A stretch of 64,000 bases of DNA from Spartinivicinus poritis (lineage in GTDB: Bacteria > Pseudomonadota > Gammaproteobacteria > Pseudomonadales > Zooshikellaceae), in assembly GCF_028858535.1 (NCBI RefSeq), contig NZ_JAPMOU010000010.1, positions 62,001 through 126,000 on the forward strand, in the 5' to 3' direction. The first letter of the stretch is position 1. Each line of letters begins with the position of its first letter. Shown piece after piece: positions 16,499-24,504 of the stretch. The translations under genes and the position numbers were made by a program. Under the pieces are notes generated by a model. That model saw only the letters and a program-made list of their open reading frames with translations. It had not been told where the DNA came from and searched no databases.

Positions 16499-17125
16499 AT
16501 GCAGTATCTCGACTGTATTTATTATGATGATGATCTAGCGGTTTTCGATAAGCCCGCAAAGTTACTGTCTGTACCCAGCAACCGTCCTGAGCTGAATGAC
16601 AGCCTTGCTACTCGCGTAGCCCGAGTTTTCCCTACCGCGAGGATTGTTCACCGGCTTGACTGGCAAACCTCTGGTTTAATTGTGATGGCAATGCATTTAG
16701 ACAGCCTGCGCCATCTCAGTAAGCAATTTGAAATGCGCGTGGTTGATAAAACCTATCAAGCTGTCGTCGCAGGCAAATTACCCCAGCCCCAAGGCCGGAT
16801 TACGTTGCCACTTTGTGTTGACTGGCCCAACCGCCCCAAGCAGCGCATTGATTATCGCATGGGCCGCAACGCTGATACTCGCTGGAAAGTCCTAGAATAT
16901 GATGGCCAAAAAAGCCGGGTAGAATTAAAGCCGGTAACTGGTCGCTCTCATCAGCTGCGATTACACCTTAAAGCACTAGGCACTCCTATTTTGGGCGATG
17001 AATGGTATGCCCCAGCTAGCATTCATGCACAATCATCTCGGATGCTACTGCACGCTCACATCCTCAAACTCTACCACCCCAAGACTAGTGCACCACTGGA
17101 ATTTGCCTCCCCTATTCCATTTTGA
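16499..17125 (+). CDS. rluA: RluA family pseudouridine synthase
   Basis: 208 residues, the short RluA form without an S4 domain. The catalytic motif is IVHRLDWQTSGLIVMAM (about 57-73) with Asp at about 61. ELKPVTGRSHQLRLHLKALGTPILGD (split, about 140-166) contains the family-conserved GRxHQLR motif. E. coli RluA modifies 23S rRNA U746 and tRNA U32. The call to RluA rather than another short family member rests on length and on the minE-rluA-aminopeptidase order also seen in Pseudomonas. Confidence 0.88.
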   Translation: MQYLDCIYYDDDLAVFDKPAKLLSVPSNRPELNDSLATRVARVFPTARIVHRLDWQTSGLIVMAMHLDSLRHLSKQFEMRVVDKTYQAVVAGKLPQPQGRITLPLCVDWPNRPKQRIDYRMGRNADTRWKVLEYDGQKSRVELKPVTGRSHQLRLHLKALGTPILGDEWYAPASIHAQSSRMLLHAHILKLYHPKTSAPLEFASPIPF

Positions 17126-17202
17126 GGCTGTCATTCACGATTCTTGATATACTCGGCTAGATAACAACATAATCCTCACTGTGTACCGGTAAAACAAAGC
17201 AA

Positions 17203-18513
17203 ATGATGTCACTTGAAGCCTTTAACCAAAACCTGCTTAGCTTTTTAGCTCAATCACCAACCCCCTTCCATGCAACTACTGAGATGGCAAGCGCACTCAA
17301 AGCCGCTGGTTTTAACCAGCTTTTTGAAAATGAAACCTGGCAGCTTAAGCCACAGCAGGGATATTTTGTTACGCGCAACGACTCATCAATCATTGCCTTT
17401 ACCACAGGCAACGAAAGCTACACCCAGCAAGGTTTTCGCATGGTCGGTGCTCACACCGACAGCCCCTGCCTAAAGGTCATGCCCAATGCAGAACGTTTTC
17501 AGCAAGGCTACTTCCAGTTAGGTTTAGAAGTTTATGGCGGCGTGCTATTAGCCCCCTGGTTTGATCGAGACTTATCTCTGGCAGGGCGAGTAAGCTACAC
17601 CAGCAAATCCGGCAAGTTGAAGAGCAAGCTGATCAATTTTGAAAGGCCAGTTGGGATCATTCCGAGCCTGGCTATTCATCTTGATCGCGAAGCAAATAAT
17701 AACCGCTCCATCAACCCCCAAAAGGACATACCAGTTATTCTTGGGCAACGACCAAAGGATAAAACTAGCTTTCGTCAGCTATTGCTAGAACAGCTCCACC
17801 AGCAAGGGGCTGAGGATGCAGTTAAGGTACTTGACTATGACATGGTCTGCTATGACACCCAGTTACCTGGCTATATTGGACTTAATCAAGAGTTTATCGC
17901 CAGTGCCCGCTTAGATAATCTGCTCAGCTGCTATACCAGCATGGCAGCACTCATTACTGCCTACCAACAAGATCAACAGCAACCTATGTTGCTAGTGTGT
18001 AATGACCATGAAGAAGTAGGCAGTCTGTCCGCTTGTGGTGCCAATGGTCCCTTTTTAAAGTCAACATTAGAGCGCATAGTTGGCACAGGAGAACCTCTTA
18101 CCGTTTGCTTGGAAAACAGCTTAATGATCTCTGCTGACAATGCCCATGGTATTCACCCGAACTATGCAGACAAACATGAAAGTAACCATGGACCTAAGCT
18201 CAATGAAGGGCCAGTGATTAAAATTAATGCTAACCAGCGTTATGCAACCACCAGCGAAACCAGTGCGCTATTTCGCTGGGTGTGCGATGAGGTCAATGTG
18301 CCAGTACAAACATTTGTGTCACGAGCTGATATGGCCTGTGGTAGCACCATAGGTCCAATTACATCAGGTGAGGTGGGTGTCAGGACACTGGATGTCGGTG
18401 CTCCCACTTTTGCTATGCACTCCATTCGAGAGCTGGCCGGCTCACAAGATGCTTATTCGCTTTGTAAAGCGCTTAGTTATTTTATGCAGCTTCAGCAATT
18501 ACCTCACCAATAG
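17203..18513 (+). CDS. apeB: M18 family aminopeptidase (aspartyl aminopeptidase ApeB-type)
   Basis: 436 residues. It has zinc-binding and catalytic landmarks of the M18 family: MVGAHTDSPCLKV (about 85-97), LDNLLSCYTSM (about 242-252), CNDHEEVGSLSACGA (about 266-280) with the catalytic glutamate and ligand residues, and GVRTLDVGAPTFAMHSIRE (about 397-415). The enzyme is a cytosolic dodecameric metallo-aminopeptidase releasing N-terminal acidic residues. It begins 77 bp after rluA and may be cotranscribed with it. An 11-bp inverted repeat lies about 60 bp downstream. Confidence 0.94.
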   Translation: MMSLEAFNQNLLSFLAQSPTPFHATTEMASALKAAGFNQLFENETWQLKPQQGYFVTRNDSSIIAFTTGNESYTQQGFRMVGAHTDSPCLKVMPNAERFQQGYFQLGLEVYGGVLLAPWFDRDLSLAGRVSYTSKSGKLKSKLINFERPVGIIPSLAIHLDREANNNRSINPQKDIPVILGQRPKDKTSFRQLLLEQLHQQGAEDAVKVLDYDMVCYDTQLPGYIGLNQEFIASARLDNLLSCYTSMAALITAYQQDQQQPMLLVCNDHEEVGSLSACGANGPFLKSTLERIVGTGEPLTVCLENSLMISADNAHGIHPNYADKHESNHGPKLNEGPVIKINANQRYATTSETSALFRWVCDEVNVPVQTFVSRADMACGSTIGPITSGEVGVRTLDVGAPTFAMHSIRELAGSQDAYSLCKALSYFMQLQQLPHQ

Positions 18514-18939
18514 AAGCTGTCGCGAAAGGAGGCGGGAGAATAAATATGAAGTAATAGGGCTTCCACTGCTCTATAAAGGCCATCCCCGGCCTTTATAGCT
18601 CTAACTGATTCTGACAGCAGTTCGAGAACACCCTATCGCTCCCTATTTCCTAGCTTTTGCCCCTCTAGGAGCAGTAGTATGAGCGAGAGTACCCAGCAGC
18701 CTACTGTCAAAACAGCTTACATCTTTCAAGTCTTGTTCATAAGCATCCAAAAAAGTTGACTACCCCTCAATAAATTAAGGAAAGCTTCACACTTAACTCG
18801 TTAAATTACGTATAGATACGGATTATTCGTTGATCAATTGTTGCTAGACTAACCCTGTCAGAAACAAGGAAGCGCTTAAAAGTAAGGGGTATAAAGCAAA
18901 TTACCGCAAAAACAGCGCTTTATTATTGGAGCTTTAGCT
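18512..18939. other. Repeat-rich gap after apeB
   Basis: About 430 bp. It opens with GAAGCTGTCGCGAAAGG, a family-A-like end, and then GGAGAATAAATATGAAG (18535-18551), which recurs exactly at 36333-36349. A perfect 11-bp inverted repeat CTATAAAGGCC/GGCCTTTATAG (18571-18598) follows and could terminate apeB, though without a T-run. 18611-18670 resembles the family A variants at 6350-6413 and 22808-22873. The rest is probably the promoter region of the small ORF at 18940. Confidence 0.5.
18571..18598. terminator. Perfect inverted repeat after apeB
   Basis: CTATAAAGGCC and GGCCTTTATAG form a perfect 11-bp stem with a 6-nt loop, about 58 bp past the apeB stop codon. There is no run of Ts, so it may be a transcript-stabilising hairpin or part of the repeat element rather than an intrinsic terminator. 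Confidence 0.45.
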
Positions 18940-19107
18940 ATGCCTAGAACACAAAAAAACAGCTTTGCAGATCATATCGCTTGTCAACGTTTTAGCAAAA
19001 AAGCAGAGAAGCCAGTTAACGCGATTGTAAACCCGCTCCTCAAGTCTCAGTTTATTACCACAAAACGCTCTGACCAAGACTGTAGTTTCGTATTAGGTTA
19101 TAACTAA
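18940..19107 (+). CDS. Putative small protein, 55 residues, unrecognised
   Basis: A 55-codon ORF beginning MPRTQKNSFADHIACQRFSK and ending CSFVLGYN. It has a TTGGAGC ribosome binding site about 8 bases before the ATG. A perfect 9-bp inverted repeat (19121-19150) begins 14 bp after the stop, so start and end signals bracket the frame tightly. The product is basic, has two cysteines, and has no membrane segment or signal peptide. I recognise no family. It lies in an 860-bp gap between apeB and prc. Chance occurrence cannot be excluded. Confidence 0.5.
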   Translation: MPRTQKNSFADHIACQRFSKKAEKPVNAIVNPLLKSQFITTKRSDQDCSFVLGYN

Positions 19108-19120
19108 ACCGAATTATTAT

Positions 19121-19150
19121 TAGGCGGTAGTTTATTAAAATTACCGCCTA
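19121..19150 (+). terminator. Inverted repeat after the 55-residue ORF
   Basis: TAGGCGGTA / TACCGCCTA is a perfect 9-bp stem with a 12-nt AT-rich loop, followed by TCTTC. It is positioned as a terminator for the small ORF at 18940-19107. Confidence 0.55.
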
Positions 19151-19330
19151 TCTTCAAAACCCTGTCTTTCTTCAACCATTTCCCCATCCAACTTACGCTA
19201 AACTTTACCCTAAGCCACTCCTGTGGTACTAACTTATCTTGAATCACAACGTCAGTGGAACTTAGTTTGCAAGACTATTCTCAAACTCTTGTAACAGCAG
19301 TAAACCTAGCGTTTCAAGATAACATGAAAA

Positions 19331-19349
19331 GGCACCTTAAATAGGTGCC
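19331..19349 (+). promoter_or_regulatory. Hairpin in the prc leader
   Basis: GGCACCT-TAAAT-AGGTGCC is a perfect 7-bp stem 24 bp before the prc ATG, with no T-run after it. It could be an operator or a leader hairpin affecting translation of prc. No regulator can be assigned. Confidence 0.4.
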
Positions 19350-19372
19350 CATAATTAGCTGAGTTGCATCCA

Positions 19373-21481
19373 ATGGTATTAAAATTTGACAAAGGGGTTT
19401 TTGTCCGCCCTGTTGTTTCAATCCTGGCAGTATGGCTCTCCCTGTCTGCTCAAGCCCAAACAAGCAGTACAAATGAAGACTTCCCTCTGCTTAAACCAAC
19501 CCGAGAACAAAAAATTGCAGCAGTCACTGCGGTGCGTAATCTGCGCAATCACTATGAGCAAATACCGTTAAATGATGTGACATCTGAAAAAATCTATCAC
19601 CGCTACTTAGAAAGACTAGACCCCAATCGTCTCTACTTTTTAAAGCAAGATATTGATAAGTTTAATCAGTATCGTTACAAGTTTGATAATCAACTGAAAA
19701 CAGGCAATATCAAACCCGCCTTTGAAATCTATAACGTATATCAACAGCGCATTCGCGAATATTTAAAGTATAAAATCGACTTTATTACGTCTGACCTGAA
19801 GAAGCTTGACTTTAACAAAAGCGAAACCATTGAGGTCGATCGAGAGCATGCTCCCTGGCCAAAAGACACACAGTCCCAGCAAGATTTATGGCGAAAATTC
19901 CTCAAAGACCAGGTATTACGGCTTAAGCTAAGCGGTGAATCGACTGCTGAAATTGGCAAAAAACTGGCTAAGCGCTACCAAAACCAGCTTCACCGGTTAA
20001 ACCAGAGCAATAACGAAGATGCCTTTTCAGAATTCCTTAATGCGTTCACCCAAATCTACGATCCCCATACCCAATACCTATCTCCTACAAAGGCAGAAAA
20101 CTTTAATATCAACATGAGCCTTTCTTTAGAGGGGATCGGTGCATTATTAGAACAAGATGAGCGTTATACCAAAGTTGTCAGATTAATTGCCAAAGGCCCT
20201 GCTGAAAAAGCTGGCCAGCTCCAACCCGCTGATAAGATTGTTGGGGTTGGTCAAGGCAAAAAAGGAGAAATGGTTGATGTTGTTGGCTGGCGACTTGATG
20301 ATGTCGTAAAACTAATTCGCGGCCCGAAAAAAACTGTGGTTCGCTTGGAAGTCATTCCCTCAAGTGAAACAGGCGATAAAACGAAAACGTACAGTATCGT
20401 TCGCGATAAAGTGAAATTGGAAGAGCAAGCAGCACAGAAACAGATTATTGAGCTAAAGCACAATGGTTCTCCTTTAAAAGTAGGTGTTATTCAAGTACCT
20501 GCTTTTTACATTGACTTTAAAGCCGCCCAACAAGGTGATCCAAACTACAAAAGTACTACCCGCGATGTAAAAAAGCTGATCAGCGAGCTTGAAAATGAAG
20601 GTATTGATGGCCTTGTCATCGACTTACGCAATAACGGTGGCGGATCACTCCAAGAAGCCAATGAGCTGACTGGTCTGTTTATCCCTAGCGGCCCAACTGT
20701 TTTAGTTAAAAATCATTTAGGCCGAGTGACCCCCAAAGTAGACAGCGACAACCGGGTTGCTTATAAGGGCCCCATGGCTGTACTGGTTAATCGTTTAAGC
20801 GCTTCTGCTTCTGAAATTTTTGCCGGTGCGATGCAGGATTATCAACGAGCCATTGTGATAGGTGGCCGGACTTTTGGTAAAGGCACTGTCCAGGCAATTC
20901 AGCCCATTAACCATGGCGAGCTGAAGCTGACTTTAGCTAAGTTTTATCGCGTATCTGGTGAAAGCACCCAAAACCAGGGTGTTATTCCTGACATTCAATT
21001 TCCTGCCCTTTATGATGTAGATAAAGTAGGAGAAAGCTCATTACCTGATGCCCTCCCCTGGGATCGAATCAAGCCAGGTAAGTACGCGACTTACCAAGAA
21101 ATCACCCCCTATCTAAACCAGCTTGAAAGAAGCTACCGAGTACGAACTAAAAATAATCCTGATTTTATTTACTATGCTGACTACTTGAGGCTACAAAAGG
21201 ACATCCAACAAATCACTGTTCTTTCTTTAAACGAAAAACAACGTAAAACCAATAATGAACTCATTGATGAAAAGCGTCTAAATATAGAAAACAAACGCCG
21301 CAAAGCCAAAGGTGAAAAACCTTATGCCTCACTGGAAGAACTTGAGACCAAAGAGAAAAACCTGGCTCGCAGCAATAAGCAGGTGCCTGTTGAAGAGGAT
21401 CCATTATTAGCAGAAACAGGCAATATTCTGGCAGACTATATCAATATCCAGCACCGCCTTGCTGCAACAACTAATAATTAA
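19373..21481 (+). CDS. prc: Carboxy-terminal processing protease Prc (Tsp)
   Basis: 702 residues from the ATG at 19373; an in-frame TTG three codons earlier is also possible. Signal peptide: about residues 1-28 (VSILAVWLSLSAQAQ). The N-terminal helical domain (about 35-220) is followed by a PDZ domain (about 235-330, GIGALLEQDERYTKVVRLI) and the S41 protease domain. Catalytic serine is in NRLSASASEIFAGA (about 467-480) and lysine in GRTFGKGTVQ (about 494-503). A basic C-terminal DUF3340 region completes the protein. Prc is a periplasmic protease degrading tagged and misfolded proteins and cell-wall hydrolase regulators. In Pseudomonas it feeds into the AlgU pathway. Confidence 0.96.
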   Translation: MVLKFDKGVFVRPVVSILAVWLSLSAQAQTSSTNEDFPLLKPTREQKIAAVTAVRNLRNHYEQIPLNDVTSEKIYHRYLERLDPNRLYFLKQDIDKFNQYRYKFDNQLKTGNIKPAFEIYNVYQQRIREYLKYKIDFITSDLKKLDFNKSETIEVDREHAPWPKDTQSQQDLWRKFLKDQVLRLKLSGESTAEIGKKLAKRYQNQLHRLNQSNNEDAFSEFLNAFTQIYDPHTQYLSPTKAENFNINMSLSLEGIGALLEQDERYTKVVRLIAKGPAEKAGQLQPADKIVGVGQGKKGEMVDVVGWRLDDVVKLIRGPKKTVVRLEVIPSSETGDKTKTYSIVRDKVKLEEQAAQKQIIELKHNGSPLKVGVIQVPAFYIDFKAAQQGDPNYKSTTRDVKKLISELENEGIDGLVIDLRNNGGGSLQEANELTGLFIPSGPTVLVKNHLGRVTPKVDSDNRVAYKGPMAVLVNRLSASASEIFAGAMQDYQRAIVIGGRTFGKGTVQAIQPINHGELKLTLAKFYRVSGESTQNQGVIPDIQFPALYDVDKVGESSLPDALPWDRIKPGKYATYQEITPYLNQLERSYRVRTKNNPDFIYYADYLRLQKDIQQITVLSLNEKQRKTNNELIDEKRLNIENKRRKAKGEKPYASLEELETKEKNLARSNKQVPVEEDPLLAETGNILADYINIQHRLAATTNN

Positions 21482-21510
21482 CGCATTTACATAATAGCCC
21501 ACAACAAATA

Positions 21511-21543
21511 AAGCCTGACTCTTACACTATAAAAGTCAGGCTT
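21511..21543. terminator. Bidirectional terminator between prc and xni
   Basis: AAGCCTGACT / AGTCAGGCTT, a perfect 10-bp stem with a 13-nt loop, followed by TTATTTT on the plus strand and preceded by A-rich sequence. It lies between the convergent stop codons of prc and xni. Confidence 0.88.
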
Positions 21544-21548
21544 TTATT

Positions 21549-22340
21549 TTAAATCGCCCTGGTTAATCGTAAATCCTGCAAGTTAATACCTAAACTAACA
21601 TCTTCTTTTAATTGCACTAATTGGCGGAATAAACTTAATTGCTCCTGGCTTTCCTTCAACAGTGAGATGGTTTTATTTTGACTGGCACTATCTTGACCAA
21701 CACTTTGCGCTTCTAAAGGATTATTAATCATGGCATTTATTGAGCCATAATCATTTAGCAGCTGCTTTGCGGTTTTAGGCCCTACTCCTTTAATCCCTGG
21801 AATATGATTTGTGCTATCACCTACCAGGGTCCAATAATCAACAAGCTGCTCCACCCGAACACCATACTTTTCCATTACATATTGCGCATCACGGTTTTGC
21901 TTAGCAAAATGGTCGCGAATTGTGACTGATCCAGATATTAGCTGGCAAAAAAGCTTATCCGTAGATAATACCGTCACTTCTTTTACCAACCTTTTAGCCT
22001 TACTAGTAATAGAAGCGATAACATCATCAGCCTCATAGTGATCAAGCTGAAAACTGTTAATTCCATGCTCAGCAAATAACTGAACAAAGCGAGGTAAGTT
22101 TTCAGAAAGGAGTTGAGGCGCTTCTGCTCGATTGGCTTTGTAGTCTGGGTAAAGCTGCTTGCGCCAATTAGGGCCTTTTCCTTCCAATACAACCAGTCCA
22201 TGGGTAGGTTGAGTATCTCTTAAAGCCCTTCTTAAAGATTGAGCGACCAACTGTAAGCTTTGCTCTATATCTGGCTGCACAGCATAAATCCGCCGAATCA
22301 GATTTAAGCCATCAATCAGCAGTAGATTTATTAGTTTCAA
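21549..22340 (-). CDS. xni: Flap endonuclease Xni (ExoIX-like 5'-3' exonuclease family)
   Basis: 263 residues, the size of stand-alone 5' nuclease proteins. LLLIDGLNLIRRIYAV (about 6-21) supplies the first metal aspartate and EADDVIASI (about 103-111) the acidic cluster. VTVLSTDKLFCQLIS (about 122-136) and DYWTLVGDSTNHIPGIKGVGPKTA, split at about 166-190 with the helix-hairpin-helix, complete the fold. It cleaves 5' flaps and overlaps the function of the polymerase I 5' nuclease domain. The only usable start is a TTG at 22340. The gene sits just downstream of the tRNA-Asp copy at 22422, in the same orientation. Confidence 0.88.
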   Translation of the reverse strand: MKLINLLLIDGLNLIRRIYAVQPDIEQSLQLVAQSLRRALRDTQPTHGLVVLEGKGPNWRKQLYPDYKANRAEAPQLLSENLPRFVQLFAEHGINSFQLDHYEADDVIASITSKAKRLVKEVTVLSTDKLFCQLISGSVTIRDHFAKQNRDAQYVMEKYGVRVEQLVDYWTLVGDSTNHIPGIKGVGPKTAKQLLNDYGSINAMINNPLEAQSVGQDSASQNKTISLLKESQEQLSLFRQLVQLKEDVSLGINLQDLRLTRAI

Positions 22341-22421
22341 TGGAATTCTCTTCTATATTTCAAAACTGGCTTGATTCTATCAGAGAAATATACGAGAAAA
22401 ATAATCATGAGGCATCGATGA

Positions 22422-22498
22422 TGGCGGAGCGGACGGGACTCGAACCCGCGACCCCCGGCGTGACAGGCCGGTATTCTAACCAACTGAACTACCGCTCC
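22422..22498 (-). tRNA. tRNA-Asp (GTC), copy 1
   Basis: 77 nt including the encoded CCA. The minus strand reads GGAGCGG acceptor, anticodon GTC in the loop CTGTCAC, and GGTTCGAGTCC in the T arm, a normal cloverleaf. It is the second gene of a Val-Asp pair and identical to the copy at 23092. Confidence 0.96.
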
Positions 22499-22557
22499 AA
22501 ACTAGAACATTCCGATGCAATTTACGCTGATCTGTTTTACCTAACCATGTAAATAAA

Positions 22558-22633
22558 TGGTGGGCAGAGAGGGGTTCGAACCCCCGACCCTCGCCTTGTA
22601 AGGGCGATGCTCTCCCAGCTGAGCTATCTGCCC
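22558..22633 (-). tRNA. tRNA-Val (TAC), copy 1
   Basis: 76 nt including CCA. GGGCAGA acceptor, D-arm TAGCTCAGCTGGGAGAGC, anticodon TAC in the loop CTTACAA, and T-arm GGTTCGAACC are all present. It is the first gene of the Val-Asp pair and has its own promoter at 22654-22683. It is identical to the copy at 23228. Confidence 0.96.
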
Positions 22634-22653
22634 ACCGCGTCAGAACGGGGCGC

Positions 22654-22683
22654 ATTATAAGCAACCTTTTGTTAAGGATGCAA
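22654..22683 (-). promoter_or_regulatory. Promoter of tRNA Val-Asp unit 1
   Basis: On the minus strand, -35 TTGCAT (22678-22683), an 18-bp spacer and -10 TATAAT (22654-22659) are followed by the GC-rich discriminator GCGCCCC. This is the usual design of stringently controlled stable-RNA promoters. Confidence 0.8.
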
Positions 22684-22807
22684 GCCTTTTTCTTAACAAA
22701 CAATTAAAGCGCGCTTTCATTACACAAAATAAGAACTTCTTACAAAGCCAGGATTGAAGGCAGGTACAATGGATAGACTTAAGTTAGTGATTCAACCATG
22801 GACAAAA

Positions 22808-22873
22808 CCAGACACTTGCCGCAGCTACAGAGCACCCTGCCACCCCATATCTGCTAGCTTTTACGACAACCTG
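22808..22873. repeat. Family A variant repeat in tRNA spacer
   Basis: The reverse complement opens CAGGTTGTCGTAAAAGCTAG and then GATATGGGGTGGCAGGG, aligning with the variant at 6350-6413 (opening CAGGTTGTCGCAAAAAGCTAG-like, then GATATGGAGTGAGAGGG). Identity is roughly 75-80% by eye. Confidence 0.55.
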
Positions 22874-23091
22874 TTTCCAGTTAGAGGGCAAAGGGGGTTG
22901 GAGAAAAAAGAGATAACAGGGTATGGCGTGGTAGCCTACAACCAAAGTCGAAAGCATGGCTCTCAATCCCAGCAGCGGATTGAACACTGAAAGACGAACC
23001 AAATGCTGAAAGCACTCTATCGTGACTAAGAAAAAGTAGAGAAAATATAATTACCTAAATAATTAAATAGATACGAGGGGGATTTAATAGA

Positions 23092-23168
23092 TGGCGGAGC
23101 GGACGGGACTCGAACCCGCGACCCCCGGCGTGACAGGCCGGTATTCTAACCAACTGAACTACCGCTCC
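23092..23168 (-). tRNA. tRNA-Asp (GTC), copy 2
   Basis: 77 nt including CCA, identical in sequence to 22422-22498. It forms the 3' member of the second Val-Asp unit, offset by exactly 670 bp from the first. Confidence 0.96.
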
Positions 23169-23227
23169 AAACTAGAACATTCCGATGCAATTTACGCTGA
23201 TCTGTTTTACCTAACCATGTAAATAAA

Positions 23228-23303
23228 TGGTGGGCAGAGAGGGGTTCGAACCCCCGACCCTCGCCTTGTAAGGGCGATGCTCTCCCAGCTGAGCTATCTG
23301 CCC
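23228..23303 (-). tRNA. tRNA-Val (TAC), copy 2
   Basis: 76 nt including CCA, identical to 22558-22633, with a separate promoter at 23324-23353. The 228-bp block 23090-23317 matches 22420-22647 exactly, including the Val-Asp spacer. Confidence 0.96.
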
Positions 23304-23323
23304 ACCGCGTCAGAACGAGGCGA

Positions 23324-23353
23324 ATTATAAGAGCCCTTTTACACCAAATGCAA
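23324..23353 (-). promoter_or_regulatory. Promoter of tRNA Val-Asp unit 2
   Basis: -35 TTGCAT (23348-23353), 18-bp spacer, -10 TATAAT (23324-23329) on the minus strand. The hexamers and spacer length equal those of unit 1, but the spacer and upstream sequences differ, so this lies just outside the identical block. Confidence 0.8.
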
Positions 23354-23510
23354 CCGTTATTTTAATTTTTTCTTATCGAGTACTTTTTACCCAACAGGTT
23401 GATAGTTTTTTATCATCACGGTTACTTTTCCTTTTAACACTGGTCTTGCCTAGGCGGTTTTTTATCTCTTTGCTAAGATAGCCCCCCCTCCAATATTGAT
23501 CGAGCTTATA

Positions 23511-24440
23511 ATGTGGTTTAAAAATCTATTTATTTATCGGTTGTCTGATGACTTTTCAATTGACGAGTCGAAACTAGAGGCACTTCTTGAGCAAGGCATC
23601 TTTAAACCTTGTGGCAAAATGCAGCCTTTCAGCCTAGGCTGGGCAGCACCATTAGGTAAGCAGGGTGATCAATTAGCCCATATCAGCCAGGGAAACTACT
23701 TACTCTCACTAAAAAAAGAAGAACGCCTACTGCCTGCTGCTGTTATTAATGAATTTGTGGCTGAAAAAGTTGAAGCCATTGAAGAAGAACAAAGCCGCAA
23801 AGTGACTCGTAAAGAGCGTGAGTCTATAAAAGACGACACTATCGCAGAACTATTACCTAAAGCATTTACCCGGTCCAGCCATAGCTTTGGCTTTCTTTCA
23901 ACAGCCCAAAAGCTGTTGATTATTAATGCTGGAAGCAGCAAAAAAGCCGAAGAATTTACCAGTCACTTACGTCACTGCCTGGGTAGTCTACCTATTTCCC
24001 CTTATACTGCTAAAAACAACCCGGCAGACCAAATGACCGCCTGGCTTACTCTTTCAGAAAGCTGCCCTGCTGGTTTTACTATAGGTGATGAGTGTGAGCT
24101 AAGAGAACCAACTGAAGACGGTGGGATTATCCGCTGCAAACAGCTTGACCTCACCAGCAATGAAGTTGAAGGCCACCTAAATACAGGCAAAAAAGTTAAT
24201 AAGCTTGCCCTTACCTGGCAAGATCAAATCCATTTTGTACTCAGTGATGATTTAACTGTCAAGCGCATCAAGTATACTGAATTATTAATGGAACAATCAG
24301 AAGATCATGAAGACAAAGCTTTGCAATTTGATGCTGATTTTATGCTGATGTCAGAATCATTGGTTAGCTTAATCAAAGACCTCACTAATGCGTTAGGCGG
24401 TGAAGATCCCTCCATTACCAAGACAGGTGTAGCAGTTTAA
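23511..24440 (+). CDS. rdgC: Recombination-associated protein RdgC
   Basis: 309 residues from the ATG at 23511, which gives the conserved MWFKNLFIYRL start. Other RdgC landmarks are FKPCGKMQPFSLGWAAPLG (about 31-49), EFVAEKVEAIEEEQSRKVTRKE (split, about 79-101) and KAFTRSSHSFGFLST (about 117-131). RdgC is a ring-shaped nucleoid-associated DNA-binding protein that limits RecA filament activity. It stands alone, followed by a short GC-rich terminator shared with the convergent cnoX. Confidence 0.96.
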   Translation: MWFKNLFIYRLSDDFSIDESKLEALLEQGIFKPCGKMQPFSLGWAAPLGKQGDQLAHISQGNYLLSLKKEERLLPAAVINEFVAEKVEAIEEEQSRKVTRKERESIKDDTIAELLPKAFTRSSHSFGFLSTAQKLLIINAGSSKKAEEFTSHLRHCLGSLPISPYTAKNNPADQMTAWLTLSESCPAGFTIGDECELREPTEDGGIIRCKQLDLTSNEVEGHLNTGKKVNKLALTWQDQIHFVLSDDLTVKRIKYTELLMEQSEDHEDKALQFDADFMLMSESLVSLIKDLTNALGGEDPSITKTGVAV

Positions 24441-24461
24441 AGGCTAGCTCTTGATCAGCTC

Positions 24462-24481
24462 AAAGGGGGTTTACCCCCTTT
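24462..24481. terminator. Terminator between rdgC and cnoX
   Basis: AAAGGGGG-TTTA-CCCCCTTT, a perfect 8-bp stem with a 4-nt loop between two convergent genes. T-richness is limited on both sides. Confidence 0.75.
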
Positions 24482-24504
24482 AATAACAGCATTTCCATTA
24501 GCCA

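Larger units (their letters stand above)
22634..23091. other. Spacer between the duplicated tRNA units
   Basis: About 458 bp separating the two Val-Asp units. It contains the promoter of unit 1 and a family-A-like repeat relic (22808-22873) whose reverse complement resembles 6350-6413. Two overlapping open frames of about 72-78 codons here lack ribosome binding sites and overlap the relic, so I do not call them. No other feature is seen. Confidence 0.5.

Noticed and set aside
22754-23002. Overlapping frames on both strands in the tRNA spacer
   Set aside because: They overlap the family A relic, lack ribosome binding sites and show no recognisable protein similarity.
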